The notes under the pieces are model-generated. The model saw only the letters and a program-made list of their open reading frames with translations, was not told the origin of the DNA and ran no database searches. From assembly GCF_032121415.1 (NCBI RefSeq), contig NZ_CP135079.1, forward strand, positions 3,038,001 to 3,102,000: a DNA stretch of 64,000 bases, written 5' to 3'. The stretch comes from Streptomyces parvus (GTDB lineage: Bacteria; Actinomycetota; Actinomycetes; Streptomycetales; Streptomycetaceae). Made by a program: the position numbers and the translations under genes. How positions within the stretch are numbered: position 1 is the stretch's first letter; every line of letters begins with the position of its first letter. Shown here piece by piece: positions 42,799 to 51,825 of the stretch.

Positions 42799-42853
42799 GG
42801 GCGTTCGCCCGTCAACTCGCCCGTCGGACGGGCCTGTCGACGGGCGAACGCCC
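42799..42853. terminator. Nested double hairpin after rlmB
   Basis: Outer arms of 15 bp (42799-42813 and 42839-42853) are exact complements and enclose a second perfect 7-bp hairpin (42819-42825 and 42827-42833). It sits 7 bp beyond the rlmB stop. Confidence 0.75.
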
Positions 42854-42859
42854 GACGTC

Positions 42860-43816
42860 CTAGGCGCGGCGGCGCGCCACCTCGTAGAGGACGATGCCCG
42901 CGGCGACACCGGCGTTGAGCGACTCGGCGCCGCCCGGCATCGAGATCCGCACCCGGTAGTCGCACGTCTCGCCGACGAGCCGGCCGAGGCCCTTGCCCTC
43001 GCTGCCGATGACGATGACGACCGGACCGTCCAGCTCTTCCAGGTCCTCCACCGTGTGCTCGCCGTCGGCGGCCAGGCCGACGACCGTGAGGCCCGCCTTC
43101 TGGTAGCCCTCCAGGGCGCGGGTGAGGTTGGTGACCCGGGAGACGGGGGTGCGGGCCGCCGTGCCGGCGGAGGACTTCCACGCTCCGGCGGTCATGCCGG
43201 CAGCGCGGCGCTCGGGGACGACGACGCCGTGGCCGCCGAACGCGGAGACGGAGCGGACGATGGCGCCCAGGTTGCGCGGGTCGGTCACGCCGTCGAGGGC
43301 GACGATCAGCGGGTCCTCGTGGTTCTCGTCGGCGGCGGCGAGCAGGTCGTCCGGGTGCGCGTACTCGTACGGCGGGACCTGGAGGACGAGTCCCTGGTGG
43401 TTCAGGCCGTTCGTCATCCGGTCCAGCTCGGGGCGCGGGGCTTCCATCAGGTTGATGTTGCCGCGGTCGCCGGCGAGCTTGAGCACGTCGCGGACGCGCT
43501 CGTCGTTGTCGATGTACTGCTGGACGTACAGCGTCACGGCGGGGACGCCGTCGCGCAGGGCCTCGTAGACCGGGTTGCGGCCGACGACCATCTCCGACGT
43601 GCCCTTGGCGCCGCCGCGCCGGGGCGCGGGGCGGCGGGCCGCGGCCTGCTTGGCCTGGGCGTTGGCGACCCGGTTCTTCTTGTGTCCCTTGCGGGCGGAC
43701 GCGGGCGGGGTCGGGCCCTTGCCCTCCAGGCCACGGCGCCGCTTGCCACCGCTGCCGACCTGCGCGCCCTTCTTGTTGGACGTGCGGCGGTTCCTGCGCT
43801 GGCTGTTCCCGGCCAT
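42860..43816 (-). CDS. rlmB: 23S rRNA (guanosine 2251-2'-O)-methyltransferase RlmB
   Basis: A 318-residue SPOUT-class methyltransferase with a basic N-terminal extension ([20 protein letters not shown]). The substrate-binding domain ([20 protein letters not shown]) is followed by the trefoil-knot SpoU domain with motif 1 [20 protein letters not shown], motif 2 [12 protein letters not shown] and motif 3 [19 protein letters not shown]. It methylates ribose of a 23S rRNA guanosine. The basic extension is usual for actinobacterial members. It is located after cysS on the same strand, with a terminator-like hairpin between them. Confidence 0.93.
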   Translation of the reverse strand: MAGNSQRRNRRTSNKKGAQVGSGGKRRRGLEGKGPTPPASARKGHKKNRVANAQAKQAAARRPAPRRGGAKGTSEMVVGRNPVYEALRDGVPAVTLYVQQYIDNDERVRDVLKLAGDRGNINLMEAPRPELDRMTNGLNHQGLVLQVPPYEYAHPDDLLAAADENHEDPLIVALDGVTDPRNLGAIVRSVSAFGGHGVVVPERRAAGMTAGAWKSSAGTAARTPVSRVTNLTRALEGYQKAGLTVVGLAADGEHTVEDLEELDGPVVIVIGSEGKGLGRLVGETCDYRVRISMPGGAESLNAGVAAGIVLYEVARRRA

Positions 43817-43880
43817 GACCTACCTGTTCCTGTCAATCCTCGATCCACATGCGGATGTGGACCGTGTACGTCTCATAAGT

Positions 43881-43906
43881 GTGCCGCCCGGATCGCCGGG
43901 CGGCAC
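43881..43906 (-). terminator. Hairpin between cysS and rlmB
   Basis: Perfect 11-bp arms GTGCCGCCCGG (43881-43891) and CCGGGCGGCAC (43896-43906) with a 4-base loop, about 25 bp after the cysS stop. Confidence 0.7.
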
Positions 43907-43930
43907 CATTGCCCTGCTCAGAGGGTGCGC

Positions 43931-45331
43931 TCAGCGCGGTCCCAGCGTCCACCGGGGGCCGGTGGGGCTGTCCTCGATGACGAGGCCGGACTGGTTGAGC
44001 TGGTCGCGGATGGCGTCGGCGGCGGCCCAGTCCTTGCGGGCGCGGGCCGACTGCCGCTGGTCGAGGACGAGGCGCACGAGGGTGTCGACGACGCCGTGCA
44101 GGTCCTCGCCGCGGTCGCCCTCGCCCGCCCACTGCGGGTCGAGGGGGTCCAGGCCGAGGACGCCGAGCATGGCCCGGACCTCGGCGAGGCGGGCCGCGGC
44201 GGCTTCCTTGTCGTCGGCGGCCAGTGCGCTGTTGCCCTGGCGGACGGTGGTGTGGATGATCGCCAGCGCCTGCGGGACGCCCAGGTCCTCGTCCATTGCC
44301 TCGGCGAAGGCGGGCGGCACCTCGGCGGCGGGGGCGACGGTCTCCCCCACCTTCTCGGTGACGCGCTGGACGAAGCCCTCGATCCGGGCGAACGCCGACT
44401 CGGCCTCGCGCAGGGCCTCCTCGCTGTACTCGATCATCGACCGGTAGTGCGGGGTGCCGAGGTAGTAGCGCAGGACGATGGGGCGCCAGTGCTTCACCAT
44501 CTCGCTGACGAGGACGGAGTTGCCCAGCGACTTCGACATCTTCTCGCCGGCCAGGGTGACCCAGCCGTTGTGCACCCAGTAGTTGGCGAACGTGTCGCCG
44601 TAGGCCGTGGCCTGGGCGATCTCGTTCTCGTGGTGCGGGAAGATCAGGTCGATGCCGCCGCCGTGGATGTCGAAGGCGGAGCCGAGGTACTTGTGGGCCA
44701 TCGCGGAGCACTCCAGGTGCCAGCCGGGCCGGCCCCGGCCCCACGGGGTCTCCCAGCTCGGCTCGCCCGGCTTCACGGCCTTCCACATGGCGAAGTCGCG
44801 CGGGTCGCGCTTGCCGGTCTCGCCCTCGCCGGAGGGCTGGCGCAGATCGTCCAGCTCCTGGTTGGAGAGGGCCAGGTAGCCGGGGAGCGAGCGCACGTCG
44901 AAGTAGACGTTGCCGTCGGCCTCGTAGGCGTGGCCGCGCTCGATCAGGCCGCGCATCATCTCGATCATCTCGGGGATGTGGCCGGTGGCGCGGGGCTCGT
45001 AGGTGGGCGGCAGGCAGCCGAGCACGTCGTAGCCGTCGTTGAACGCGCGCTCGTTCTCGTAGCCGATCGACCACCACGGGCGGCCCTGCTCGGCGGACTT
45101 CGCGATGATCTTGTCGTCGATGTCGGTGACGTTCCGGATGAACGTGACGTCGTAACCGCGGTACGTGAACCAGCGGCGCATGATGTCGAAGTTCAGGCCC
45201 GAGCGGATGTGGCCGATGTGCGGTGCTGCCTGGACGGTGGCGCCACAGAGGTAGATCGAGACACAGCCCGCGGTGAGCGGGACGAAGTCACGGATCTGCC
45301 GGGCGCTGGTGTCGTGCAGGCGAATAGTCAC
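43931..45331 (-). CDS. cysS: Cysteinyl-tRNA synthetase
   Basis: A 466-residue class I aminoacyl-tRNA synthetase. The HIGH motif is at 38-41 ([15 protein letters not shown]), with the zinc-site Cys at residue 29 (LCGATVQ) and further ligands in [14 protein letters not shown] and [10 protein letters not shown]. The KMSKS motif is [10 protein letters not shown]. It charges tRNA-Cys; streptomycetes also have the related mshC, which this is not because the full C-terminal anticodon-binding part is present. GTG 45331 start. Confidence 0.95.
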   Translation of the reverse strand: MTIRLHDTSARQIRDFVPLTAGCVSIYLCGATVQAAPHIGHIRSGLNFDIMRRWFTYRGYDVTFIRNVTDIDDKIIAKSAEQGRPWWSIGYENERAFNDGYDVLGCLPPTYEPRATGHIPEMIEMMRGLIERGHAYEADGNVYFDVRSLPGYLALSNQELDDLRQPSGEGETGKRDPRDFAMWKAVKPGEPSWETPWGRGRPGWHLECSAMAHKYLGSAFDIHGGGIDLIFPHHENEIAQATAYGDTFANYWVHNGWVTLAGEKMSKSLGNSVLVSEMVKHWRPIVLRYYLGTPHYRSMIEYSEEALREAESAFARIEGFVQRVTEKVGETVAPAAEVPPAFAEAMDEDLGVPQALAIIHTTVRQGNSALAADDKEAAAARLAEVRAMLGVLGLDPLDPQWAGEGDRGEDLHGVVDTLVRLVLDQRQSARARKDWAAADAIRDQLNQSGLVIEDSPTGPRWTLGPR

Positions 45332-45447
45332 GCCTCAAGGGTAGTAGGCCGACACCAGTGCCCCGCGACCCTCGGGGATCGCGGGGACAACTTTCTGGTA
45401 CCGGGATGGTTCTGGACACCCCGGAGAGCGTTTTCCGGCCGTACGGA

Positions 45448-45473
45448 AGGCCCCGGGGACGCCCCCGGGGCCT
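45448..45473 (-). terminator. Hairpin after F420-dependent oxidoreductase gene
   Basis: Perfect 11-bp arms (45448-45458 and 45463-45473) with loop ACGC, 26 bp beyond the stop at 45499. Confidence 0.7.
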
Positions 45474-45498
45474 GCTGGTACGTCCTCTCGTACGGGCC

Positions 45499-45903
45499 TC
45501 AGATGCTGCCGACGACCTTGCGCGGCGAGATCCGGACGACCACACGGGGGTCGTCGGCGCCGGAGTTCGGGTTGAACTCCGCGTACGGCTTGCCGGTGTA
45601 CTTCACCGAGAGCTCGTCGATCAGCTCCTGCCCGCCGTCCGTCGTCAGCGTCGCCTCGCCGCGGATCTCGGCGTAGCTGTACGGGGCGTCGAAGGGCTGG
45701 ACGACCACGGTGACGCGCGGGTCGCGGCGGAGGTTCTTCTCCTTGCGGCGGCCGACGGTGGTGGAGATGAGGACGTCGTCGCCGTCGCGCTTGACCCAGA
45801 CCGGGGAGACCTGGGGGCTGCCGTCGGGCTGGATGGTGGCGATGTTGACGAACACGGGGGTGTCGAGCAGGTTCTTGAGCTCGGTGGAGAGTGCGGCGGT
45901 CAT
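45499..45903 (-). CDS. PPOX-class F420-dependent oxidoreductase
   Basis: A 134-residue split-barrel flavin/deazaflavin protein. It reads FVNIATIQPDGSPQVSPVWV, then DGDDVLISTTVGRRKEKNLR and RDPRVTVVVQPFDAPYSYAE, the typical order of actinobacterial F420-binding members (TIGR03618-like). The family uses F420H2 to reduce small substrates such as biliverdin; the substrate here is unknown. ATG 45903 has AGGAGG nine bases upstream. It is monocistronic, transcribed toward cysS. Confidence 0.88.
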   Translation of the reverse strand: MTAALSTELKNLLDTPVFVNIATIQPDGSPQVSPVWVKRDGDDVLISTTVGRRKEKNLRRDPRVTVVVQPFDAPYSYAEIRGEATLTTDGGQELIDELSVKYTGKPYAEFNPNSGADDPRVVVRISPRKVVGSI

Positions 45904-46046
45904 GCGTACGTCCTCCTGTGTGCTGCGGTTCGGTCGGAGCTGTCCGGTGTTCCGAAGCTGCTCCTACCCGGCAACCGCGCGCGGTCCCGCATCCTTCCCG
46001 CCGCGTCCGGCCGGAAGGGTGAACGCCGGTGGTGCCTGGGGGTGTC

Positions 46047-46595
46047 CTAGCGAGTCCGGTAGACCAGGGCGGTGGCGATGCCGGCGACACCCTCGCCGCG
46101 ACCGGTGAAGCCGAGCCCGTCGGACGTGGCGGCGGAGAGCGAGACCGGGGCGCCCACCGCGGCGGACAGCACCTTCTGCGCCTCCTCGCGCCGCTTGCCG
46201 ATCTTCGGGCGGAGGCCGACGACCTGGACGGCGACGTTCCCGATCTCGAAGCCCCCGGCACGGACGATCCGGGCGGCCTCGGTGAGCAGGGTGATGCCAG
46301 CGGCCCCGGACCACTCGGGGCGGCCCGTGCCGAAGTGCTGCCCGAGGTCGCCGAGGCCCGCGGCGGAGAACAGCGCGTTGCAGGCGGCGTGCGCGACGAC
46401 GTCGGCGTCCGAGTGGCCGGCGAGGCCCGGGCCCTCGCCCTCCCACTTCAGGCCCGCGCACCACAGCTCGCGGCCCTCCTCGAAGGCGTGGATGTCGGTG
46501 CCGATCCCGACGAGCGGGATGACGGGAGCGGCGGGGCTTTCCGCGCCGGTGTTCGCCGCGCCGGGGTCTGCCGCGGCGGAGGTCTCAGAAACCAT
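46047..46595 (-). CDS. ispF: 2-C-methyl-D-erythritol 2,4-cyclodiphosphate synthase
   Basis: A 182-residue MEP-pathway enzyme that makes the cyclodiphosphate precursor of isoprenoids. Metal ligands are in GIGTDIHAF (Asp and His) and [11 protein letters not shown]; substrate-binding residues are in FPPxD-like HFGTGRPEW and the C-terminal [20 protein letters not shown] stretch ([16 protein letters not shown]). An Ala-rich N-terminal extension of about 25 residues is extra. ATG 46595 has AGGAGG upstream and its start overlaps the ispD end by 11 bp. Confidence 0.95.
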   Translation of the reverse strand: MVSETSAAADPGAANTGAESPAAPVIPLVGIGTDIHAFEEGRELWCAGLKWEGEGPGLAGHSDADVVAHAACNALFSAAGLGDLGQHFGTGRPEWSGAAGITLLTEAARIVRAGGFEIGNVAVQVVGLRPKIGKRREEAQKVLSAAVGAPVSLSAATSDGLGFTGRGEGVAGIATALVYRTR

Positions 46596-47352
46596 CGTTG
46601 GCCCTCCTGCGGGCGAGTACCGCTTCGGCCAGTACCAGATCGAGCGGCCGGGTCACCTTGAACGCCTCTTCGTGGCCGGGGACGACGACCACGGGCTGCC
46701 CGAGGCGTTCCACCATGCCCGCGTCGTCCGTGGCGCCCTCGCCGTCGACCGCGACCTCGGCGTGCGCCCGCTCCAGCGTGTCCCGGTCGAAACCCTGCGG
46801 CGTCTGCACCGCGCGCAGCCTGGCCCGTACGGGGGTGGCGAGCACCGGCTCCGGCTCCCCGGGCGTCACGGCGGGCTCGACCTCCTTGACGGTGTCCGCG
46901 AGAGGCAGCGCGGGGACGACGGCGGGCGCCCCGTCCCGTACGGCGGCGGCCACCGCGTCGACCGTGTCGACCGGCACCAGCGGGCGCGCGGCGTCGTGGA
47001 CCAGGACGACGGCGACGTCCTCGGGCAGCGCTTCGACGCCGAGGCGGACGGACTCCTGGCGGGTCTCACCGCCCGGCACCACCAGGTAGTCGGTGCGCTC
47101 GGGCAGGGCGTGCTCGTCGAGGAGGTGCTTCACCTCGGGCGCACCGTCCGGCGGGGCGACGACCACGACGAGGGAGACGGCACGGGACGCGGCCATGGCG
47201 CGAACGGCGTGGATCAGCATGGGCGTCCCGCCGAGCACCCGGAGGGCCTTGGGCGCGCCCGGACCGAGCCGCACGCCCCGCCCGGCCGCGGGGATCACCG
47301 CGGCGGTACGGGGAGGGCGCGGTCGGTCGGTCGGGGGTGGCGTCGATGACAT
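46585..47352 (-). CDS. ispD: 2-C-methyl-D-erythritol 4-phosphate cytidylyltransferase
   Basis: A 255-residue MEP-pathway cytidylyltransferase. The CTP-binding N-terminus is [20 protein letters not shown], followed by [20 protein letters not shown] and [16 protein letters not shown], with [14 protein letters not shown] near the C-terminus. ATG 47352 has GGAG about nine bases upstream; ATG 47436 would add an unconserved leader. It overlaps ispF by 11 bp, so the pair is translationally coupled. It is downstream of carD with a 339-bp gap. Confidence 0.95.
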   Translation of the reverse strand: MSSTPPPTDRPRPPRTAAVIPAAGRGVRLGPGAPKALRVLGGTPMLIHAVRAMAASRAVSLVVVVAPPDGAPEVKHLLDEHALPERTDYLVVPGGETRQESVRLGVEALPEDVAVVLVHDAARPLVPVDTVDAVAAAVRDGAPAVVPALPLADTVKEVEPAVTPGEPEPVLATPVRARLRAVQTPQGFDRDTLERAHAEVAVDGEGATDDAGMVERLGQPVVVVPGHEEAFKVTRPLDLVLAEAVLARRRANDGF

Positions 47353-47691
47353 CGGTTGCACTCCGAAGGTCCGAGGGGTCCGAGGTTCCGGGAGAAAGGT
47401 CCCGAGGTTCGGCAGGTTTGTTTCCACGACCGACATGGGTAGGGGCCCAGCGAGCCGGGCGTGACACCTGACTCGCACCGGGCCCCTTCCGTGAGCACCC
47501 GCCCGGTCGAGCGCGGGTCGCACCGGGCTCACGCAGCACCGGGGCCGCCTCCTGCTCGACGGCCCCGTGTACACGGATACGGGTTGTTCACGGATTCGGG
47601 TCCGAACATGCCGCAGCGCCCGACGACACAGCGTGAAAACGGCTGGTCAGCGGGCACCGCGGCACATTCATACGACCGGTGTGATCCGGTT
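47353..47691. other. Intergenic region between carD and ispD
   Basis: A 339-bp stretch without a supported gene. It holds a hairpin with 8-bp arms at 47540-47567 and a second weaker inverted repeat (CGTGAGC near 47490, GCTCACG near 47526). The first probably ends carD transcription on the minus strand. The rest would carry the ispD promoter, which I could not assign. Confidence 0.6.
47540..47567 (-). terminator. Terminator candidate downstream of carD
   Basis: CGGGGCCG (47540-47547) and CGGCCCCG (47560-47567) are exact complements with a 12-base loop. Confidence 0.5.
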
Positions 47692-48174
47692 TCAGGACGC
47701 GAGGACCTCGTCGAGCAGAGCCTCGGCCTTGTCCTCGTTCGTGTTCTCCGCGAGGGCGAGCTCGCTCACCAGGATCTGGCGGGCCTTGGCGAGCATGCGC
47801 TTCTCTCCGGCGGAGAGACCGCGCTCGCGCTCCCGACGCCACAGGTCACGGACGACTTCCGCAACCTTGATGACATCGCCGGAGGCGAGCTTCTCGAGAT
47901 TTGCCTTGTAACGCCGGGACCAGTTCGTCGGCTCTTCGGCGTACGGCGCACGCAGCACCTCGAAGACCCGGTCCAGCCCGTCCTGCCCGACCACGTCGCG
48001 CACGCCTACGAACTCCGCATTGTCCGCCGGCACACGAACCGTCAAGTCGCCCTGGGCGACCTTGAGCACCAAGTAGGTCTTGTCCACGCCTTTGATCTGG
48101 CGAGTTTCGATAGCCTCGATCAGCGCGGCCCCGTGATGGGGATAGACCACGGTGTCGCCAACCTTGAACGTCAT
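47692..48174 (-). CDS. carD: CarD-family transcriptional regulator
   Basis: A 160-residue global regulator. The N-terminal RNA-polymerase-interacting domain is [20 protein letters not shown], with [20 protein letters not shown]; the helical DNA-binding domain follows ([38 protein letters not shown]). In actinobacteria CarD binds the polymerase beta lobe and stabilises open complexes, mainly at rRNA and housekeeping promoters. ATG 48174 has GGAAGGGG upstream. A weak -35/-10 pair (TTCAGG, 17 bases, TACTCT on the minus strand) lies about 40 bp before the start. Confidence 0.93.
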   Translation of the reverse strand: MTFKVGDTVVYPHHGAALIEAIETRQIKGVDKTYLVLKVAQGDLTVRVPADNAEFVGVRDVVGQDGLDRVFEVLRAPYAEEPTNWSRRYKANLEKLASGDVIKVAEVVRDLWRRERERGLSAGEKRMLAKARQILVSELALAENTNEDKAEALLDEVLAS

Positions 48175-48861
48175 GTGACAGGTACCCCTTCCGTGGCTAT
48201 CCAGAGTAACACGAGAATCGACTCTCCTGAATGGCGTTTTCGCAGGTCAGGGCACATCTCGGGGCTTGACAACAGCGACACGAACGTGCTGCGGAAGGCA
48301 TCCGGAGGACGGTATTCGCAGGTCGGAGCCACTGTGCGCCCGGAGTGAAACATCCACGCCCCACAGCCCGGAAGCCCTACAGAAGAGGGCGAAAGTCCCG
48401 TTTTGTCGGTTTCGAGAGGGCGATCATTCCCTACTCCGTTCGGTGATCGCTCACCCGTACGGACGTAACTGTCCGGCCGCAATGAATTTGATCAAGCCAA
48501 CTGCCGTGCGGCACTTTCCGCCCGGGTGCGAAGACGAACGCGAAGACGGAGAAGCCGCGCGGCGGAAAAGGACGAAGAAGCGGCAGGACGCCCCGGAAGA
48601 ATTGATCACGCGGATTATGTGAACGGCGCATGGCCTACCGGCCGGTAGAACACCCCTGCGGTGGCCTGGCCCCGCCCTTGGTCGTCGATCGGACCCACCC
48701 CCGACCGACGAGACACCCCCTAGAGGCGGGTCGGGTGCAGGGCGAGCGCGGCGGCTCGGTAGCCTAAGGCCGCTGACACACCCTTAGGGCGGCTTTACAC
48801 CACCGCTCGACGCCCGACGTCCGAAGTCCGCAGTCCGAACGTTCAAGGAGTTGCCGCCGCC
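48175..48861. other. Long divergent intergenic region carD / lipoprotein gene
   Basis: A 687-bp region without a supported gene and with lower G+C than its flanks. A short frame from ATG 48482 (46 codons) has poor third-position G+C. Visible structure: a perfect 14-bp palindrome CTACCGGCCGGTAG at 48635-48648 and an inverted repeat CCTAAGG (48763-48769) / CCTTAGG (48782-48788). It must hold promoters of both flanking genes. Confidence 0.65.
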
Positions 48862-49575
48862 GTGAGCCGCAGCCTTCGACACGGCGCTCTCGCCGCCACC
48901 GCCACCGCGCTCTCGATCTTCTCCCTGTCCGCCTGTGCGGCGGGCAACAACGCCGAGACGCTCAAGATCCGGCCGGACAACCCGGCCACCTCGGTGGGCA
49001 ACATCAAGGTCCAGAACGTCAACGTGATCACGCAGCCCGGCGCCGGCGCGGACGGCCCCGCCGTCGTGGCCGCGACGCTGTTCAACGAGGGCACCGAGCG
49101 CGAGGTGCTGGAGGCGATCACGCTGCCCGGCAGCGACGTCGAGGTGAAGCTGCAGGCGGCCGGCGGCAAGGGCCCCATCGTGGTCCCAGCCGGCGGTCAG
49201 GTCATCATCGGCGGCAAGGGCAACGCCGCCGCCGTGATCGAGAACAGCGGCGAGGCCGCGCGCAACGGCGACGTGCAGCAGGTCGTCTTCAAGCTCAGCC
49301 GGACCGGCGATGTCGGCCTCGGCGCGAGTGTCTTCCCGGCCGAGGGCTTCTTCAAGGACTTCGGTCCCAGCCCGCAGGCCGAGGCGCCCGCCCCGAAGCC
49401 GAGCCCGAAGCCGTCCGGCTCCGCGACCGGCGACGCCGAGAACCCCGGTGCCGCCGAGGGCGCGACGGACGGCGCGGCCGCCGAGGGCGCCACGGGCCAG
49501 GGCGAGACGGGCACGCAGGGCGATGCGGCCACGCAGGGCGCGGGCGACGCCGCCTCGGCGCCCGCGGCACACTGA
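48862..49575 (+). CDS. DUF461-like extracytoplasmic lipoprotein
   Basis: A 237-residue lipoprotein with lipobox LSAC (Cys25). The core (about 30-160) is a beta-sandwich-like domain (IRPDNPATSVGNIKVQNVNV; AVVAATLFNEGTEREVLEAI; VVFKLSRTGDVGLGASVFPA), similar to DUF461/PCuAC-type proteins but without clear Met/His copper ligands. The C-terminal 75 residues are an Ala/Gly/Thr-rich disordered tail. The function is unknown. GTG 48862 has AAGGAG 11 bases upstream. It ends in a 48-bp palindrome shared with convergent phoP. Confidence 0.8.
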   Translation: MSRSLRHGALAATATALSIFSLSACAAGNNAETLKIRPDNPATSVGNIKVQNVNVITQPGAGADGPAVVAATLFNEGTEREVLEAITLPGSDVEVKLQAAGGKGPIVVPAGGQVIIGGKGNAAAVIENSGEAARNGDVQQVVFKLSRTGDVGLGASVFPAEGFFKDFGPSPQAEAPAPKPSPKPSGSATGDAENPGAAEGATDGAAAEGATGQGETGTQGDAATQGAGDAASAPAAH

Positions 49576-49618
49576 CCGCAGCCGCCGGACCACGCGAGCC
49601 CGGCGGCACGCGCGCACA

Positions 49619-49666
49619 GCACGCCGAAGGGGCGCTTCCCGGCCGGGAAGCGCCCCTTCGGCGTGC
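49619..49666. terminator. Perfect 48-bp loopless palindrome between lipoprotein gene and phoP
   Basis: The two 24-bp halves (49619-49642 and 49643-49666) are exact reverse complements. It is placed between convergent genes and should terminate both. Confidence 0.85.
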
Positions 49667-49688
49667 ACGGGACCGCGCGGCCCGCGGT

Positions 49689-50369
49689 TTACGGCTCGAA
49701 CTTGTAGCCCAGGCCCCGCACGGTGACGAGGTAGCGCGGGGCGCCCGGGTCGGGCTCGATCTTGGCGCGCAGGCGCTTGACGTGGACGTCGAGGGTCTTG
49801 GTGTCGCCGACGTAGTCCGCACCCCAGACCCGGTCGATGAGCTGCATGCGCGTGAGCACGCGGCCCGCGTTGCGCAGGAGCATCTCCAGGAGGTCGAACT
49901 CCTTGAGCGGGAGGTCGACCTTGCCGCCGGAGACGGTGACGACGTGCCGGTCGACGTCCATCCGGACCGGGCCCGCCTCCAGGGCGGCCGGGGTGACCTC
50001 CTCCGGCTCGCCGCGGCGGCGCAGGACGGCCCGGATGCGGGCGACGAGCTCGCGGGAGGAGAAGGGCTTGGTGACGTAGTCGTCGGCTCCTATCTCCAGC
50101 CCGACGACCTTGTCGATCTCGCTGTCCTTGGCGGTGACCATGATCACCGGGACGTTGGAGCGGCTGCGGAGCTGGCGGCACACCTCGGTGCCGGGCAGGC
50201 CGGGCAGCATCAGGTCGAGGAGGACCAGGTCGGCGCCGTTGCGCTCGAACTCGTCCAGACCGTCGGGGCCGGTCGCCGCGATGGCGACCTCGAAGCCTTC
50301 CTTGCGCAGCATGTAGGACAGGGCGTCGCTGAAGGATTCCTCATCCTCGACGACAAGCACTCGGGTCAC
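49689..50369 (-). CDS. phoP: Phosphate response regulator PhoP
   Basis: A 226-residue OmpR-family regulator. The receiver domain has the acidic pocket in VEDEE, phospho-acceptor Asp52 in LVLLDLMLPG and Lys in YVTKPFSSRE. The winged-helix DNA-binding domain ends in TKTLDVHVKRLRAKIEPD and LVTVRGLGYKFEP. PhoP activates the phosphate-starvation regulon and links phosphate to antibiotic production in Streptomyces. ATG 50369 overlaps the phoR stop by 4 bp (ATGA). The gene pair and divergent phoU match the known phoRP locus. Confidence 0.96.
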   Translation of the reverse strand: MTRVLVVEDEESFSDALSYMLRKEGFEVAIAATGPDGLDEFERNGADLVLLDLMLPGLPGTEVCRQLRSRSNVPVIMVTAKDSEIDKVVGLEIGADDYVTKPFSSRELVARIRAVLRRRGEPEEVTPAALEAGPVRMDVDRHVVTVSGGKVDLPLKEFDLLEMLLRNAGRVLTRMQLIDRVWGADYVGDTKTLDVHVKRLRAKIEPDPGAPRYLVTVRGLGYKFEP

Positions 50370-51628
50370 GGAAGAGCCTCCGGGGCAGGGAAGGGGTCAA
50401 AGGTGTCGGTCTCGTACGGCCCCTCGTCGTCGCCGTTGACGATAAGCGGTCCGCCGGTGGTGCGCTCCCTCGTGGCACCCGTTTCGGGCAGCCGGAGGGT
50501 GAAGGTGGAGCCCTGTCCCTCGGAGCTCCAGACGGTGACCTCCCCGCCGTGCGAGGCGGCCACGTGTTTGACGATGGCGAGGCCGAGACCGGTGCCACCG
50601 GTGGCCCGTGAGCGGGCCGGGTCGACGCGGTAGAAGCGTTCGAAGACCCGTTCGCGGTCCTTTTCGGAGATGCCGATGCCCTGGTCGGTGACGGCTATCT
50701 CGATGAGGTCCCCGCCGGGCGAGGCGAGGCGGCGTGCGGCGATGCCGACGCGGGTGTGGGCGGGGCTGTAGTTGACGGCGTTCTCGACGAGGTTGCCGAG
50801 CGCGCCGACGAGCTGGCCGCGGTTGCCCCAGACCGTGAGTCCCTCGGCGCCCGCGGAGGCCATGGTGATCTGTTTGGAGCCTGCCTGCTGGCGGCAGCGG
50901 TCGATCGCCTCGGCGACCAGTGTCTCCACCTTGACCGGCTCGGCGTCCTCCAGCGGGTCGTCGTTCTGCACCCGGGAGAGGTCGATGAGCTCCTGGACGA
51001 GGTTGGTGAGCCGGGTCGCCTCGATCTGCATCCGCCCGGCGAACCGTTCCACCGCCTCCGGGTCGTCGGAGGCGTCCATGACGGCCTCGGACAGCAGGGA
51101 GAGCGCCCCGGTCGGGGTCTTGAGCTCGTGGCTGACGTTGGCGACGAAGTCGCGCCGTACCGCTTCTATCCGGCGGGCCTCGGTGAGGTCCTCGACGAGC
51201 AGCAGCACCAGCCGCGAGCCCAGCGGGGCGACCCGGGCGGAGACGGCCAGGGTGTCCCCCCGGCCCGTGCCGCGCCGGGGCAGGTCCAGCTCGCCCTGTC
51301 GTATTTCGCCGTCCCGCCGGGTGTCCCTGGCCATGTTGAGCATCGGCTCGACGGCCAGCCGGCCGCCTCGCACCAGGCCCAGGGCGTACGCCGCCGAGCT
51401 GGCCTTGACCACGCTGTCGCTCTCGTCGAGGACCACGGCGGAGGAGCTGAGAACGGAGAGGACGGTGTCCACTCCGGGGGGAAGAGCCGCGTTGCTGTCG
51501 GGCCGCAGCGAGGTGCGCGTCGGCCGTTTCAGGTCGCGCTCGCTCCAGCGGAACGCCAGCATGGCGATCACACCGGTCAGGAGACCGGCGATCGCCGCAG
51601 CTGCGGCGACCGCCGCGTTCACGTCCAT
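50366..51628 (-). CDS. phoR: Phosphate sensor histidine kinase PhoR
   Basis: A 420-residue kinase with one N-terminal transmembrane helix (about 7-26), a PAS-like region, HisKA with phospho-acceptor His167 in FVANVSHELKTPTGALSLL, and the HATPase domain with N box (GNLVENAVNYSP), G1 (VTDQGIGI) and G2 (GGTGLGLAIVKH). In Streptomyces PhoR senses phosphate limitation, possibly with PhoU and Pst, and phosphorylates PhoP. ATG 51628 is the only start near the helix. It is divergent from phoU across a PHO box. Confidence 0.95.
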   Translation of the reverse strand: MDVNAAVAAAAAIAGLLTGVIAMLAFRWSERDLKRPTRTSLRPDSNAALPPGVDTVLSVLSSSAVVLDESDSVVKASSAAYALGLVRGGRLAVEPMLNMARDTRRDGEIRQGELDLPRRGTGRGDTLAVSARVAPLGSRLVLLLVEDLTEARRIEAVRRDFVANVSHELKTPTGALSLLSEAVMDASDDPEAVERFAGRMQIEATRLTNLVQELIDLSRVQNDDPLEDAEPVKVETLVAEAIDRCRQQAGSKQITMASAGAEGLTVWGNRGQLVGALGNLVENAVNYSPAHTRVGIAARRLASPGGDLIEIAVTDQGIGISEKDRERVFERFYRVDPARSRATGGTGLGLAIVKHVAASHGGEVTVWSSEGQGSTFTLRLPETGATRERTTGGPLIVNGDDEGPYETDTFDPFPAPEALP

Positions 51629-51701
51629 GCTTCAAGGTTATGCGGGTGCGACGAGTCCCTCCCAGCCGTCCGAGTGCCATCTCGAACACTCGTCGCCCAG
51701 A

Positions 51702-51734
51702 GTTCACTGAGGGGTAGGAGCCGGTTCACTTAGG
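51702..51734. promoter_or_regulatory. PHO box of the phoRP-phoU divergent promoter
   Basis: Three 11-bp direct-repeat units can be read in phase: GTTCACTGAGG (51702), a degenerate GGTAGGAGCCG (51713) and GTTCACTTAGG (51724). Units start with GTTCAC, the PhoP-binding consensus. It lies between phoR (start 51628) and phoU (start 51826). Confidence 0.75.
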
Positions 51735-51825
51735 GGGCCGGATCCGGACGCGTTACACCCCCACCGTGGCACCGTGGGGGTCGGTCCGAGACCCCGGCCT
51801 CAGTTGGAACTGGAGAGGGACTTCC

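Noticed and set aside
48482..48622. 46-codon small gene in the carD upstream region
   Set aside because: Third-position G+C is too low for this genome and no ribosome binding site or family match is seen.
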